NCBI RefSeq assembly: GCF_002902905.1
Contig: NZ_CP026124.1
Coordinates: forward strand, 4,774,001-4,838,000
Source of the DNA: Achromobacter sp. AONIH1
Lineage (GTDB): Bacteria; Pseudomonadota; Gammaproteobacteria; Burkholderiales; Burkholderiaceae_B
Direction: 5' to 3'
DNA: 64,000 nucleotides
In this document: in pieces, positions 8,584 through 17,540 of the stretch
Position numbering within the stretch: position 1 is the first letter of the stretch
How the letters are laid out: every line of letters starts with the position of its first letter
Made by a program: the position numbers and the translations under genes
Notes under the pieces: model-generated
Databases searched by the model: none
Seen by the model: the letters and a program-made list of their open reading frames with translations, nothing else
What the model was told of the DNA's origin: nothing

Positions 8584-9509
8584 GCCTGATTTCTCCCTCC
8601 CTGGCGCAGCGGATCGAACAGGCCCGCCAGGCCCAGCTGCGCGCGCAGAAGGCCGCCGAGAACAGCGGCTGGCGCATGAGCCAGAGCAAGAGCGCCGGCG
8701 GCAAGGACCGCTACGCGCGCTGGCACGTGGACGAGGCGGTCGAGCAGGATTCCGAGAACTGGCTGCTGAGCTACCTGGACCTGATCACGCTGCTGCTGGC
8801 CATGCTGGTGGTGATGCTGGCCATCTCGCGCCTGCACGGCTTCCCCGGCGAGAGCAAACCGGTCGAGCTGGTCGGCTCGCTGGCCGCCAGCGGCCTGCCC
8901 GCCTACGACGGCGAATATTCCGAGTTCGACAAGGTCGCCATTCCGCCCGAATGGGCCGCGCCCGAGGCCACGGCCCAGGCGGCCGCGCCGGCCACGGCAA
9001 GCGACGGCGAGATCGTCGCCGAGGCCGCCCCGCCGCTGAAGGCCCCGTCCAAGGAGTCGCTGGGACTGGCCGACCTGGGCAAATCGGTGGACGTGATCGT
9101 CAACGAGCAATCGGTGAGCTTTCGCATCAGCAACGAGCTGCTGTTCGCCTCGGGCCAGGCCACGCTCAGCCCCGCCGGGCTGGACGTGATCAAGCGGCTG
9201 GCGGCGATCCTGAACAAGAACGAGTACCAGGTCTCGGTCGAGGGCCACAGCGACACGGTGCCGATCCAGACCCGCCAGTTCGCCTCGAACTGGGAGCTGT
9301 CCAGCAGCCGCGCCACCAGCGTGCTGCGCGAGCTGGTGCGCGACGGCGTGTCCGCCGGCCGCCTGCGCGCGGTGGGCTATGCCGAAACGCGACCCATCGA
9401 GAGCAACGAAACGCCGGCCGGCCGCGCCGCCAACCGCCGCGTCGAGCTGATCATGGACATCACGCAGCCGCCCAAGGCCGCGCCGGCGCCCGCGCCGGCC
9501 AAGTCCTGA
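8580..9509 (+). CDS. MotB-like stator protein, OmpA/peptidoglycan-binding
   Basis: Partner of the preceding MotA-like protein, 309 residues. An unusually long cytoplasmic N-terminus of about 60 residues precedes a single membrane helix (NWLLSYLDLITLLLAMLVVM). Asp67 in it aligns with the proton- or sodium-binding Asp of MotB. A Pro/Ala/Glu linker (90-155) leads to an OmpA-like domain at about 165-300 with the VEGHSDTVPI and NRRVEL peptidoglycan-binding motifs. Together the pair should form a 5:2 ion-driven unit anchored to the cell wall. Confidence 0.9.
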   Translation: MSLISPSLAQRIEQARQAQLRAQKAAENSGWRMSQSKSAGGKDRYARWHVDEAVEQDSENWLLSYLDLITLLLAMLVVMLAISRLHGFPGESKPVELVGSLAASGLPAYDGEYSEFDKVAIPPEWAAPEATAQAAAPATASDGEIVAEAAPPLKAPSKESLGLADLGKSVDVIVNEQSVSFRISNELLFASGQATLSPAGLDVIKRLAAILNKNEYQVSVEGHSDTVPIQTRQFASNWELSSSRATSVLRELVRDGVSAGRLRAVGYAETRPIESNETPAGRAANRRVELIMDITQPPKAAPAPAPAKS

Positions 9510-9593
9510 GCGGCGGCGGGCGGCGGCGCCTCTCGCCGCCGGCCGCGAACGGCGCTAAGCTGGCGGCCTGCCCTGCGCCAGGAACCTCCCTCC

Positions 9594-9947
9594 ATGTCCT
9601 ATCTGCTCCTGATCGTCGAACCGGTCGGCCAACGCGCCGAGCGCACGCCCGAACAAGGCCGCGAGGCCTATGGCGCCATGCTGCGCTATGCCGAAAGCCT
9701 GAACGAGCGCGGCCTGCTGCAACGCGCCGAATCGCTGAAATCCGACGCCGAGGGGGTGCGGCTGCGCGTGCGCGACGGCGAGCGCAGCGTGGTCGACGGC
9801 CCCTTCGCCGAGGCCAAGGAAATGATCGGCGGCTTCTTCCTGCTGGATTGCGACACGCGCGAGGAAGCGCTGGCGCTGGCCGCCGAATGCCCGGCCGCCG
9901 CCTGGGCCACCGTGGAAGTGCGCGAGCTGGGCCCCTGCTTTCTTTGA
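9594..9947 (+). CDS. YCII/DGPF domain protein
   Basis: Small cytosolic protein of 117 residues with the diagnostic DGPFAEAKEMIGGFFLLD motif at about 63-80 in a ferredoxin-like YCII fold. The biochemical role of the family is not settled. DGPF proteins are characteristic neighbours of ECF42-type sigma factors; a second copy and such a sigma factor lie at 12214-14584. Unlike that copy, no TGTCGA-type promoter is visible upstream here. AGGAA 9 bp before the ATG supports the start. Confidence 0.87.
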   Translation: MSYLLLIVEPVGQRAERTPEQGREAYGAMLRYAESLNERGLLQRAESLKSDAEGVRLRVRDGERSVVDGPFAEAKEMIGGFFLLDCDTREEALALAAECPAAAWATVEVRELGPCFL

Positions 9948-10023
9948 GTCGGCTTCGACCGCTCCATGAATGTCTCGCCAGCCTGCTCAGTAGCCGCGCC
10001 CCCGTCTTTCTCCTTTGGCAACC

Positions 10024-10950
10024 TCAGCCGCCCTTGCCAACGCGCCGCGACCCGGCAGGCGCCTGCCGGCCATGCTTCAGGATCAGGTCGTGCAGCGCCT
10101 GCGCCGCCGGCGACAGCACAGCGCCCTTGCGGCTCAGCAACGAAAACGTGCGCCTGACCGTCGGCGTGTGCAACGTCACCACGCGCAGGCCCGGATACGA
10201 GCCCGCCTGCCAGGCCAGCCTGGGCGCCACCGCGATGCCGGCGCCCGCCGCCACCAGCCCGACGGCCGTCGAACTGCGCTGCACCTCGTAGAAGGCTGAC
10301 AGCTCCAGCTGGCTTTCCGCCAGCGCATGGTCCAGCAAGGGCCTGTTGTTGCTGCTGGCGCCGGGAAAGATCAGCCGGTGTCCTTCCAGTGCCTTCCAAG
10401 GCAGCGCCTCACGGCCCGCCAGCGGATGGTCGTCGCGGCAGATCAGCACGAAATCGTCCTGCAGCAGCGGCACGCTTTCCAGCGAGGGCGGATGCGACTC
10501 GGCGATGTTGATGCCGAACTCCGCCTCGCGCGTCAGCACCGCCTGGGCCACCACCGCCGAGGAGTGATCCAGCACCTTGACGCGGTTCTGCGGATGATCG
10601 GCGCTATAGCGCTGCAGGATCTGCGGCAGGTAGTGCACGCCAATGGTCGGCACGCAGGCAATGGTGACGTCGCCGCGCCTGGCCTTGCCGGTTTCGCGGA
10701 TCTCGGTCAGCGCGGCGGCCAGGTCGGTCAGCAGCCGGCGCGCCTGCGGCAGGAAGCTCTCGCCTGGCGGCGTCAACGCCACCGAGCGGGTGCTGCGCTC
10801 GACCAGCCGCACGCCCAGGAAGGACTCCAGGTTCTGCAGGCGGCGGCTGAGCGCCGTCTGGGTGATGCTGAGTTCGCCCGCCGCGCGGCGAAAGCTCTTG
10901 TGGTCCGCCACCGCGACGAAAGCCTGCACGCCGAGCACGTCTATTTTCAT
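10024..10950 (-). CDS. LysR family transcriptional regulator
   Basis: 308-residue LysR-type regulator. The N-terminal winged helix-turn-helix is at about 5-62 (FRRAAGELSITQTALSRRLQ) and the C-terminal periplasmic-binding-like effector domain at about 90-295. It is divergent from the D-2-hydroxyacid dehydrogenase at 11039, with an 88-bp AT-rich interval between the two starts (around 10955-10990). This is the classic arrangement for a LysR regulator of the divergent enzyme. The effector is unknown, perhaps a 2-oxo or 2-hydroxy acid. Confidence 0.93.
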   Translation of the reverse strand: MKIDVLGVQAFVAVADHKSFRRAAGELSITQTALSRRLQNLESFLGVRLVERSTRSVALTPPGESFLPQARRLLTDLAAALTEIRETGKARRGDVTIACVPTIGVHYLPQILQRYSADHPQNRVKVLDHSSAVVAQAVLTREAEFGINIAESHPPSLESVPLLQDDFVLICRDDHPLAGREALPWKALEGHRLIFPGASSNNRPLLDHALAESQLELSAFYEVQRSSTAVGLVAAGAGIAVAPRLAWQAGSYPGLRVVTLHTPTVRRTFSLLSRKGAVLSPAAQALHDLILKHGRQAPAGSRRVGKGG

Positions 10951-11038
10951 GAGAAAAATGCATCAATCGGGCAATTAATTTCATTTTACGTGCGCCGCGC
11001 GTCGCGTCCACAATGCCGGCACAGCCAGGGAGACCGAC

Positions 11039-12028
11039 ATGAACATCACCATCCTCGACGATTACTTCGACACGCTGCGGGGCCTGCCCTGTTTCCGCAA
11101 GCTGGACGGCCACGCGGTCACCGTGTGGAACGACCACCTGCAGGACACGGACGCGCTGGCCGAGCGGCTGCGCGACACCGACGCGCTGGTGCTGATCCGC
11201 GAGCGCACCCAGATCCTGGCGCCGCTGATCGCCCGGCTGCCGCGCCTGAAGCTGATCAGCCAGCGCAGCGTCTATCCGCATATCGACATCGCCGCCTGTA
11301 CCGCGCATGGCGTCATCGTGTCCTCGAACCAGCACGCCGGCACGCCGTCCTATGCCGCCGCCGAGCTGACCTGGGGGCTGGCGCTGGCCGCCATGCGCCA
11401 GATCCCGCAGCAGATGAAGGCGCTGCAGGCCGGCGACTGGCAGATCGGCGTGGGCCGCACGCTGCGCGGGCGCACCCTGGGCATCTACGGCTATGGCCGG
11501 ATCGGCGCGGAAGTGGCGCGCTACGGCGCGGCCTTCGGCATGAAGGTGCTGGTCTGGGCCCGCGAGGCCTCGCGCCAGCGCGCCCGCGACGAGGGCTGGG
11601 ACACGGCGCCGGACAAGGCCGCCTTCTTCGAGGCCTGCGACGTGCTGTCGCTGCACATGCGACTGGTGAAGGACACGCGCGGCATCGTCACGGCCGATGA
11701 CCTGGCGCGCATGAAGCCCGGCGCTCTGCTGGTCAACACCAGCCGCGCCGGCCTGATCGCGCCGGGCGCGCTGGAACAGGCGCTGCGCGCCGGCCGGCCC
11801 GGCATGGCGGCGGTGGACGTGTACGAGGAAGAGCCGCTGCGCGACACCCGGCATCCGCTCCTGAACCTGCCCAACGTGATCTGCACGCCGCACATTGGCT
11901 ATGTCACCGAGGACGAATACGAGACCCAGTTCTCCGACGTGTTCGACCAGATCGTGTCCTATGCCGCCGGCCAGCCGATCCATGTGGTCAATCCGGAAGT
12001 GCTGGCGACCAGGCCTGGCGGCGCCTAG
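11039..12028 (+). CDS. D-2-hydroxyacid dehydrogenase, NAD(P)-dependent
   Basis: Cytosolic oxidoreductase of 329 residues interconverting a 2-oxo acid and its D-2-hydroxy acid. The Rossmann dinucleotide motif GYGRIG is at 151-156. The catalytic triad of the family is intact: Arg236 (NTSRAGLI), Glu265 (VYEEEPL) and His285 (TPHIGY). The closest general relatives are phosphoglycerate or glyoxylate/hydroxypyruvate reductase-like enzymes; the substrate is not readable. GGGAGA 6 bp upstream supports the start. It is divergent from a LysR gene and ends before an intrinsic terminator at 12060. Confidence 0.93.
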   Translation: MNITILDDYFDTLRGLPCFRKLDGHAVTVWNDHLQDTDALAERLRDTDALVLIRERTQILAPLIARLPRLKLISQRSVYPHIDIAACTAHGVIVSSNQHAGTPSYAAAELTWGLALAAMRQIPQQMKALQAGDWQIGVGRTLRGRTLGIYGYGRIGAEVARYGAAFGMKVLVWAREASRQRARDEGWDTAPDKAAFFEACDVLSLHMRLVKDTRGIVTADDLARMKPGALLVNTSRAGLIAPGALEQALRAGRPGMAAVDVYEEEPLRDTRHPLLNLPNVICTPHIGYVTEDEYETQFSDVFDQIVSYAAGQPIHVVNPEVLATRPGGA

Positions 12029-12059
12029 CGCGCCGTTCTCCTGAACCCGTATCGCCCCG

Positions 12060-12088
12060 TCCCGCGACACCCGTCGCGGGATTTTTTT
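12060..12088 (+). terminator. Rho-independent terminator
   Basis: Stem TCCCGCGAC / GTCGCGGGA with a 4-base loop, followed by seven T. It lies 31 bp after the dehydrogenase stop. This is the clearest intrinsic terminator in the window. Confidence 0.92.
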
Positions 12089-12119
12089 CTAGGGGTTTAC
12101 CCCAGGAATACAAGCGGAC

Positions 12120-12146
12120 TGTCGATCTGCATCCTCTCCGTTCGTC
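12120..12146 (+). promoter_or_regulatory. Candidate ECF42 sigma promoter
   Basis: TGTCGA (12120-12125), a 17-base spacer, then CGTC (12143-12146), about 70 bp before the DGPF gene. From memory of the literature, ECF42 promoters carry TGTCGA at -35 and CGA/TC at -10, and the cognate sigma factor is encoded 1.1 kb downstream. The match is seen; the function is inferred. Confidence 0.6.
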
Positions 12147-12213
12147 GTGCCAGTACAAGCCCGGATCCAAGCCCGGATCCGGGCCTGGATCTTTCCCTCC
12201 CGGAGACTCAGAA

Positions 12214-12630
12214 ATGCGATTCATGATCATGGTCCGCGCCACCGCCGACAGCGAAGCCGGCCGCATGCCCGAAGAAAGCCTGCTTGCCGCGATGGTGAAT
12301 TACCACGAGGCCTTGTCCAAGGCCGGCGTGCTGCTGGACGCCAACGGCCTGCTGCCCTCGTCCAGGGGCTGGCGCGTCCAGTACGACGCCCAGGGCGAAC
12401 GCAAGGTGCTGGACGGCCCCTTCGCCGAAACCAAGGAGCTGATCGCCGGCTACACCATGATCCAGGCCCGCTCGCGCGAGGAAGCCATGCAATGGGCGCT
12501 ACGCTTTCCCTCACCCTTCCCCGGCCAGCCCTGCTCGGTCGAGGTGCGGCAGCTGTACGAGCTGGAGGATTTCGCGCCCAGCCCCGCCATCGAACGGTTC
12601 CGCGACATCCCGGGCAACGGACAACAATAG
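12214..12630 (+). CDS. YCII/DGPF domain protein of an ECF42 locus
   Basis: Cytosolic protein of 138 residues in the YCII fold with the DGPFAETKELIAGY motif at about 69-82. Starts MRFMIMVRAT after a GGAGA ribosome site. It is the first gene of a row DGPF - VOC - sigma factor, the standard neighbourhood of ECF42-type sigma factors. A TGTCGA-N17-CGTC promoter candidate lies upstream. An interspersed repeat (12649-12803) separates it from the VOC gene. The molecular role of DGPF proteins is not established. Confidence 0.9.
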   Translation: MRFMIMVRATADSEAGRMPEESLLAAMVNYHEALSKAGVLLDANGLLPSSRGWRVQYDAQGERKVLDGPFAETKELIAGYTMIQARSREEAMQWALRFPSPFPGQPCSVEVRQLYELEDFAPSPAIERFRDIPGNGQQ

Positions 12631-12648
12631 AAGTCCCCGAAGTAGAAG

Positions 12649-12803
12649 CCCCCCCCGAGCGCTGCGCGCTCCCCCCAGGGGGCGTCGCTACGGACCGGAG
12701 GGCGAAGCCCACCCGTGAAGCGCTAGGCGCTTCTGCCCTCAAGGGCGTCGCTGCGGACCGGCAAAGCCGGCTCCGCGCGACCTCGGTCCGGGGCGAGCCG
12801 GGC
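12649..12803. repeat. Interspersed intergenic repeat, two tandem units
   Basis: GC-rich repeat with GAGCGCTGCGCGCTC palindromes, CAGGGGGCGTCGCTACGGAC and CCGGCAAAGCCGG hairpins. It holds two related units (from about 12655 and 12717). A single related unit is at 50141-50220. The nested hairpins and intergenic position look like a REP/BIME-type family. Confidence 0.8.
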
Positions 12804-12848
12804 GTATGAATACCGTTTTTCTTTCGACATCAGACACCAGGAATTGCC

Positions 12849-13259
12849 ATGCACAAGCATATGTTCGTCAACCTGCCGATCCGCGACATGAAGAAATCGC
12901 AGGCCTTCTTCCGCAGCGTGGGCTATGAGTTCAATCCGCAGTTCACCAATGACCAGGGCGCCTGCCTGGTCGCGGGCGAGAATCTGTTCGTGATGCTGCT
13001 GGTCACGGACTTCTTCAAGACCTTCACCGGCAAGCCGGTGGCCGACGCCCATCAATCCACCGAGGTGCTGGTGGCGCTGTCCTGCGACAGCCGCGCCCAT
13101 GTCGACGAGCTGGTGGCCCGCGCGCGTGCCGCCGGCGGCGCGGTGCCGCGCAGCCCGCAGGATCTCGGCTTCATGTATTCGCACGGCTTCGAGGACCTGG
13201 ACGGCCATGTCTGGGAACTGGTGTACATGGAGCCGGGCGCGGTGCCGCCGCAGGCATGA
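12849..13259 (+). CDS. VOC superfamily (glyoxalase-like) protein
   Basis: Cytosolic protein of 136 residues with the paired beta-alpha-beta-beta-beta units of the vicinal oxygen chelate fold. It starts MHKHMFVNLPIRDMKKSQAF and ends with DLDGHVWELVYM. Candidate metal ligands are the early His/Asn region and the Glu in HVWELV. Proteins like this are often annotated lactoylglutathione lyase without proof. It shares four bases (ATGA) with the sigma factor gene, so it is translationally coupled to it. Confidence 0.88.
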   Translation: MHKHMFVNLPIRDMKKSQAFFRSVGYEFNPQFTNDQGACLVAGENLFVMLLVTDFFKTFTGKPVADAHQSTEVLVALSCDSRAHVDELVARARAAGGAVPRSPQDLGFMYSHGFEDLDGHVWELVYMEPGAVPPQA

Positions 13260-14584
13260 GGGGCAACAAGCCCTCGGCTGACGCCGGCGCGCCGGACAGT
13301 CCGGCCGCGCTGGCCACCCACCGCGCCATCGAGGCGGTCTGGCGGATCGAGGCCGCCAGCGTCATCGCCGGCGTGGCGCGGCTGGTGCGCGACGTCGGCC
13401 TGGCCGAGGAACTGGCCCAGGACGCGCTGGTCGCCGCGCTGGAACGCTGGCCCGCGTCCGGCGTGCCCGACAATCCCGGAGCCTGGCTCATGACCACCGC
13501 CAAGAACCGCGCCCGCGACCGCTTGCGGCTGGACGCGCTGCACAGCCGCAAGCACGAGCAGATCGGCCACGAGCTGCAGGCGCTGGAGGCCGACGTGGAA
13601 CCGGATTTCGTCGACGCGCTGGACGCCGCGCGCCAGGACGATATCGGCGACGATCTGCTGCGGCTGATCTTCACGGCCTGCCATCCGCTGCTGTCCACCG
13701 AGGCGCGCGTGGCGCTGACGCTGCGGCTGCTGGGCGGCCTGTCGACGACCGAGATCGCGCGCGCCTTCCTGGCCTCCGAGTCCACCATCGCGCAACGCAT
13801 CGTGCGCGCCAAGCGCAGCCTGTCCGCCGCGCGCGTGCCGTTCGAAGTGCCCGGCCCGGCCGAGCGCGCCGCGCGGCTGGCCTCGGTGCTGGAAGTTATC
13901 TACCTGATTTTCAACGAAGGCTATTCGGCCACATCGGGCGAGAATTGGACACGGCCCGCGCTATGCGACGAGGCGCTGCGCCTGGGCCGCATCCTGGCGC
14001 AATTGGCGCTCGGCGACAGCGAGGCGCACGGCCTGGTCGCGCTGATGGAGCTGCAGGCCTCGCGCCTGGCCGCCCGCGCCGACGGCCAGGGCCGGCCGGT
14101 ATTGTTGATGGACCAGGACCGCGGCCGCTGGGATCCGCTGCTGATCCGGCGCGGGCTGGCCGCGCTGGCGCGCGCCGAATCGCTGGGCGGCGCGCTCGGC
14201 CCTTACGCGCTACAAGCGGCGCTGGCGGCCTGCCACGCCCGCGCCCGTCGCGCCGAGGACACCGACTGGCCGCGCATCGTGGCGCTGTACGACGCGCTGG
14301 TCCAGGCCATGCCCTCGCCAGTGGCGGAGCTGAACCGGGCAGTGGCGGTCGGCATGGCCTTCGGCCCGCGGGCCGCGCTGGACCTGGTCGACGCGCTGGA
14401 GGCCGAGGGCGCGCTGGCCAATTACCACTGGCTGCCCAGCGTGCGCGGCGACCTCCTGGCCAAGCTGGGCCGGCATGCAGAGGCGCGCGAGGCCTTCGAA
14501 CGCGCCGCCGGCATGACCCGCAACGCCCGCGAACGCGAGCTGCTGCTGGCCCGCGCGGCGCAGATGCGGGACGGCCCGGCCTGA
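13256..14584 (+). CDS. ECF42-type RNA polymerase sigma factor
   Basis: Sigma-70 family factor of 442 residues, about twice the usual ECF length. Sigma region 2 (AEELAQDALVAALERW) and region 4 (LGGLSTTEIARAFLASESTI) occupy residues 20-195. The remainder is a helical TPR-like C-terminal extension (SPVAELNRAVAVGMAFGP, then YHWLPSVRGDLLAKLG) typical of ECF42. No anti-sigma factor gene is adjacent, as is normal for this group, where the C-terminal extension is thought to control activity. It is coupled by ATGA overlap to the VOC gene and shares a locus with a DGPF protein. The signal is unknown. Confidence 0.93.
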   Translation: MRGNKPSADAGAPDSPAALATHRAIEAVWRIEAASVIAGVARLVRDVGLAEELAQDALVAALERWPASGVPDNPGAWLMTTAKNRARDRLRLDALHSRKHEQIGHELQALEADVEPDFVDALDAARQDDIGDDLLRLIFTACHPLLSTEARVALTLRLLGGLSTTEIARAFLASESTIAQRIVRAKRSLSAARVPFEVPGPAERAARLASVLEVIYLIFNEGYSATSGENWTRPALCDEALRLGRILAQLALGDSEAHGLVALMELQASRLAARADGQGRPVLLMDQDRGRWDPLLIRRGLAALARAESLGGALGPYALQAALAACHARARRAEDTDWPRIVALYDALVQAMPSPVAELNRAVAVGMAFGPRAALDLVDALEAEGALANYHWLPSVRGDLLAKLGRHAEAREAFERAAGMTRNARERELLLARAAQMRDGPA

Positions 14585-14607
14585 CGCGCGCGTGCTTAAA
14601 TGCCGTC

Positions 14608-15474
14608 ATGCGCCCCGTTCCCGCTGCCCCCGACGAACCCGCGCCCGCCATGGAGGGCGTGCCGGACGCATTCGACCATCCGGACGACCGCGCCGAGTTC
14701 CGACGGCCCGGTCACCGGCCCGGCGTGGAGTTGTACCGCGCCCACATCATCCGCCACGCCTTCGAACCCCACACCCACGACGCCTTCGGGCTGGGCGCCA
14801 TCGAATCCGGCGTGGAGCGCTTCCGCTACCGTGGCGCCGATCACCTGGCGCCGTCCGGCTCGGTGGTGCTGATGAATCCCGATGAACTGCACACCGGCCG
14901 CGCCGAGACCGAGGGCGGCTGGCGCTACCGCATGGCGTACATCGACGCCGACGTGGTCGCGCGCGTGACGGGCGAGGACGGCTGGTGGTTCGACACTGCC
15001 GTGGGCCTGGACACGGCCAGCGCCACGCGCGTCACCGCCCTGCTCGACACCCTGTGGCGCGCGCGTGAGCCGCTGGCCTTCGACAGCGCCCTGCACGCGC
15101 TGCTGGCCGAGTTCCGCCGCCACGCCCGCGTGCCGCGCCCGGTCCGCGCCGAGGGCGCGCCGCGCTTCGCGCCCGTCATCGACTACATGCGCGCGCATCT
15201 GTCGCGCCGGCTGACGCTGGAAGAGCTGGCGCGCGAGGCCGGCCTGAGCCCCTTCCATTTCCTGCGCAGCTTCCAGGCGCATTGCCACGCCACGCCGCAG
15301 CAGATGCTGATGGCGCTGCGCCTGTTCGAGGCCAAGCGCCGCCTGGCCGCCGGCGAACCGCCCGCCCAGGTCGCGCTGGCGGCTGGCCTGACCGACCAGG
15401 CCCACCTGACGCGGGCCTTCGCCCGGCGCTACGGCGTCACGCCCGCGCGCTACCAGAAGCAGATGCGCGCCTGA
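14608..15474 (+). CDS. AraC family regulator
   Basis: Regulator of 288 residues. The N-terminal AraC_binding cupin (HAFEPHTHDAFGLGAIESGV, with HTHD as sensor-type His residues) is followed by a C-terminal double helix-turn-helix (LTLEELAREAGLSPFHFLRS, then GLTDQAHLTRAFARRYGV and TPARY). It lies 160 bp upstream of a DMT-family exporter on the same strand; such AraC/EamA pairs are common and suggest that it controls the exporter. The start is taken at 14608; a second in-frame Met (MEGVPDAF) is 15 codons on. Confidence 0.9.
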   Translation: MRPVPAAPDEPAPAMEGVPDAFDHPDDRAEFRRPGHRPGVELYRAHIIRHAFEPHTHDAFGLGAIESGVERFRYRGADHLAPSGSVVLMNPDELHTGRAETEGGWRYRMAYIDADVVARVTGEDGWWFDTAVGLDTASATRVTALLDTLWRAREPLAFDSALHALLAEFRRHARVPRPVRAEGAPRFAPVIDYMRAHLSRRLTLEELAREAGLSPFHFLRSFQAHCHATPQQMLMALRLFEAKRRLAAGEPPAQVALAAGLTDQAHLTRAFARRYGVTPARYQKQMRA

Positions 15475-15634
15475 GACCGCAGATCGCCGAACAGGCGCGG
15501 GTGCCGCGCCGGCGCTGCCGACGCGGTCGCGGGAATGCGCCGCCAACGCCCGCGCAGCAATCTGGTACAAGACCGCCCTCGCCTGCCGCCGATAGACTGG
15601 CCGCGTTTTCCTTGTCTGGAACCGGAGTGATTCT

Positions 15635-16594
15635 ATGTGGGCTGGAACCCTGTACGCCCTGGCCGCCGGCCTGATGTGGGGGCTGGTGTTCGTGGGCCCG
15701 CTGCTGCTGCCCGAGTATCCGGCGGCCTTGCAATCGGTGGCGCGCTACCTGGCCTTCGGCCTGATCGCCCTGCCGCTCGCCTGGCTGGACCGGCGCGCGC
15801 TGCGCCAGCTGGGCCGTGCCGATTGGATCGAGGCGCTGAAGCTGGCCGCCATCGGCAACCTGCTGTACTACCTGTGCCTGGCCAGCGCCATCCAGCGCGC
15901 CGGCGGGCCGGTGCCCACCATGATCATCGGCACGCTGCCGGTCGTGATCGCCGTCAGCGCCAACCTGCGCAACGCGCGCCGTGACGGGCGGCTGCCCTGG
16001 AAGCGGCTGGCGCCGTCGCTGGCGCTGATCGCGCTGGGCATCGCCTGCGTCAACCAGGTCGAGCTGCAGGCGCTGCGCCAGGATCCGGACGCCGACCTGG
16101 GCCGTTACGCGCTGGGCGCGCTGCTGGCGCTGGCCGCCGTGGCCTGCTGGACCTGGTATCCGCTGCGCAACGCCGACTGGCTGCGCGCCCATCCCGACCG
16201 CAGCCCGCGCACCTGGGCCACCGCCCAGGGCGTGGCCACGCTGCCGCTGGCCCTGGCCGGCTACGCGCTGCTGTGGACCGGCATGGCGGCGACCGGCGAC
16301 GCCTTTCCCATGCCGCTGGGTCCGCGCCCCGAAGTGTTCCTGGCGCTGATGGCCGCCATCGGCCTGTTCGCGTCGTGGCTGGGCACGCTGTGCTGGAACG
16401 AGGCCAGCCAGCGCCTGCCGACCGCGCTGGTCGGGCAGTTGATCGTGTTCGAGACGCTGGCGGCGCTGGCCTATGCCTACATGCTGCGCGGCCAGATGCC
16501 GCAGCCGCTGACCTTGATCGGCATCGGCTGCCTGATCGTGGGCGTGTTGCGCGCCGTGCGCGTCAAGCCCGAGCCGGTGGCGGCGCAGGCCTAG
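15635..16594 (+). CDS. DMT superfamily (EamA) transporter
   Basis: Integral inner-membrane protein of 319 residues with about ten hydrophobic helices in two EamA repeats. It begins MWAGTLYALAAGLMWGLVFV and ends LTLIGIGCLIVGVLRAV. Family members export amino acids, metabolites or drugs; the substrate is not visible. GGAG upstream of the ATG supports the start. The stop overlaps that of the convergent IclR gene (16591-16594), so no terminator separates them. Confidence 0.9.
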   Translation: MWAGTLYALAAGLMWGLVFVGPLLLPEYPAALQSVARYLAFGLIALPLAWLDRRALRQLGRADWIEALKLAAIGNLLYYLCLASAIQRAGGPVPTMIIGTLPVVIAVSANLRNARRDGRLPWKRLAPSLALIALGIACVNQVELQALRQDPDADLGRYALGALLALAAVACWTWYPLRNADWLRAHPDRSPRTWATAQGVATLPLALAGYALLWTGMAATGDAFPMPLGPRPEVFLALMAAIGLFASWLGTLCWNEASQRLPTALVGQLIVFETLAALAYAYMLRGQMPQPLTLIGIGCLIVGVLRAVRVKPEPVAAQA

Positions 16595-17412
16595 GCGTAG
16601 GCCAGGTTGGGATTCTCGGCCAGGCGCTGGCCGATCGCCGCGCAGGCGCGCAGCAGCGGCGCCACGTAGCTGGCCTGGATGTCTGGCTTCTGCCGGAACG
16701 CCAGCGTGCTGACGCTGACGGCGGCCACCGGACGGCCGCCGGCATCGCGCACCGCCGCGCCGAAGCAGTGGATATCCTGCTCGTTCTCCTGCGCGTCCGT
16801 GGACCAGCCGCAGGCGCGCACGTCCAGCAGCTGCTTGCGCAAGGCAGCGGCGTCGGCGATGGTCTGCGGCGTCTGCCGCTCGTAGCCGATCTGGCCCAGC
16901 AGCGGCTCGGCCGCGTCGGGCGCCAGCGCCGCCAGGTAGGCCTTGCCCACGGCGGTGGAATGCAGGCACACGCTGGTGCCGATGCGCGAGGCCATCTGCA
17001 CCGCGCTGGGGCTTTCCAGTTTCTCGATATAGACCATGCACAGGCCCGAGGGCACGGCCAGATGCACGGTTTCGCCGGTTTCGTCGCGCAGCGCGCGCAG
17101 GGCGTCGCGCGCGGCCGTACGCAGGCCCGAGCGGCTCCAGCTGCGGCTGGCCAGCTGCACCAGGCGATGGCCCAGCGTCCAGCTGCGGGTCGCGCCGATC
17201 TCCACCAACAGCCGCTCGGCAGTCAGCGCCGCCACGATCCGGTGCACGGTGGGACGCGGAAAGCCGGTGGCCTTGGCGATCTCGGCGATGCCCACGGGCT
17301 CGGGATTGTCCGCCACCCATTGCAGCACGCGCATGAACTTGGAAAACGCGGCGGTGCCAGCGACGCCATTGTCGGCGGAGTTGGAAGTGGAAGCGGGCGT
17401 GGCGGAAGACAT
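16591..17412 (-). CDS. IclR family transcriptional regulator
   Basis: 273-residue regulator. The winged helix-turn-helix is at about 22-80 (PVGIAEIAKATGFPRPTVHR), followed by the IclR effector-binding domain (residues 95-265) with the CGWSTDAQENEQDIHCFGAAV region. It is the last gene of a minus-strand operon running cupin, Bug receptor, SDR, IclR. The perfect inverted repeat in front of that operon (19942-19979) is the natural candidate operator. The effector is presumably an aromatic or organic acid related to the cupin substrate. Confidence 0.92.
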   Translation of the reverse strand: MSSATPASTSNSADNGVAGTAAFSKFMRVLQWVADNPEPVGIAEIAKATGFPRPTVHRIVAALTAERLLVEIGATRSWTLGHRLVQLASRSWSRSGLRTAARDALRALRDETGETVHLAVPSGLCMVYIEKLESPSAVQMASRIGTSVCLHSTAVGKAYLAALAPDAAEPLLGQIGYERQTPQTIADAAALRKQLLDVRACGWSTDAQENEQDIHCFGAAVRDAGGRPVAAVSVSTLAFRQKPDIQASYVAPLLRACAAIGQRLAENPNLAYA

Positions 17413-17540
17413 GCGAGGAACCTGTGTATCCGGGCGCGGCTGCGGCCGCGCGGATAAAGAAAGCGGGCGGAAAGGCGGGACAGCATAACCCGCCGCTCAC
17501 GCCCGCGCGGCCTTGCTGCCTGTCGAGGCTGAAAACGACG

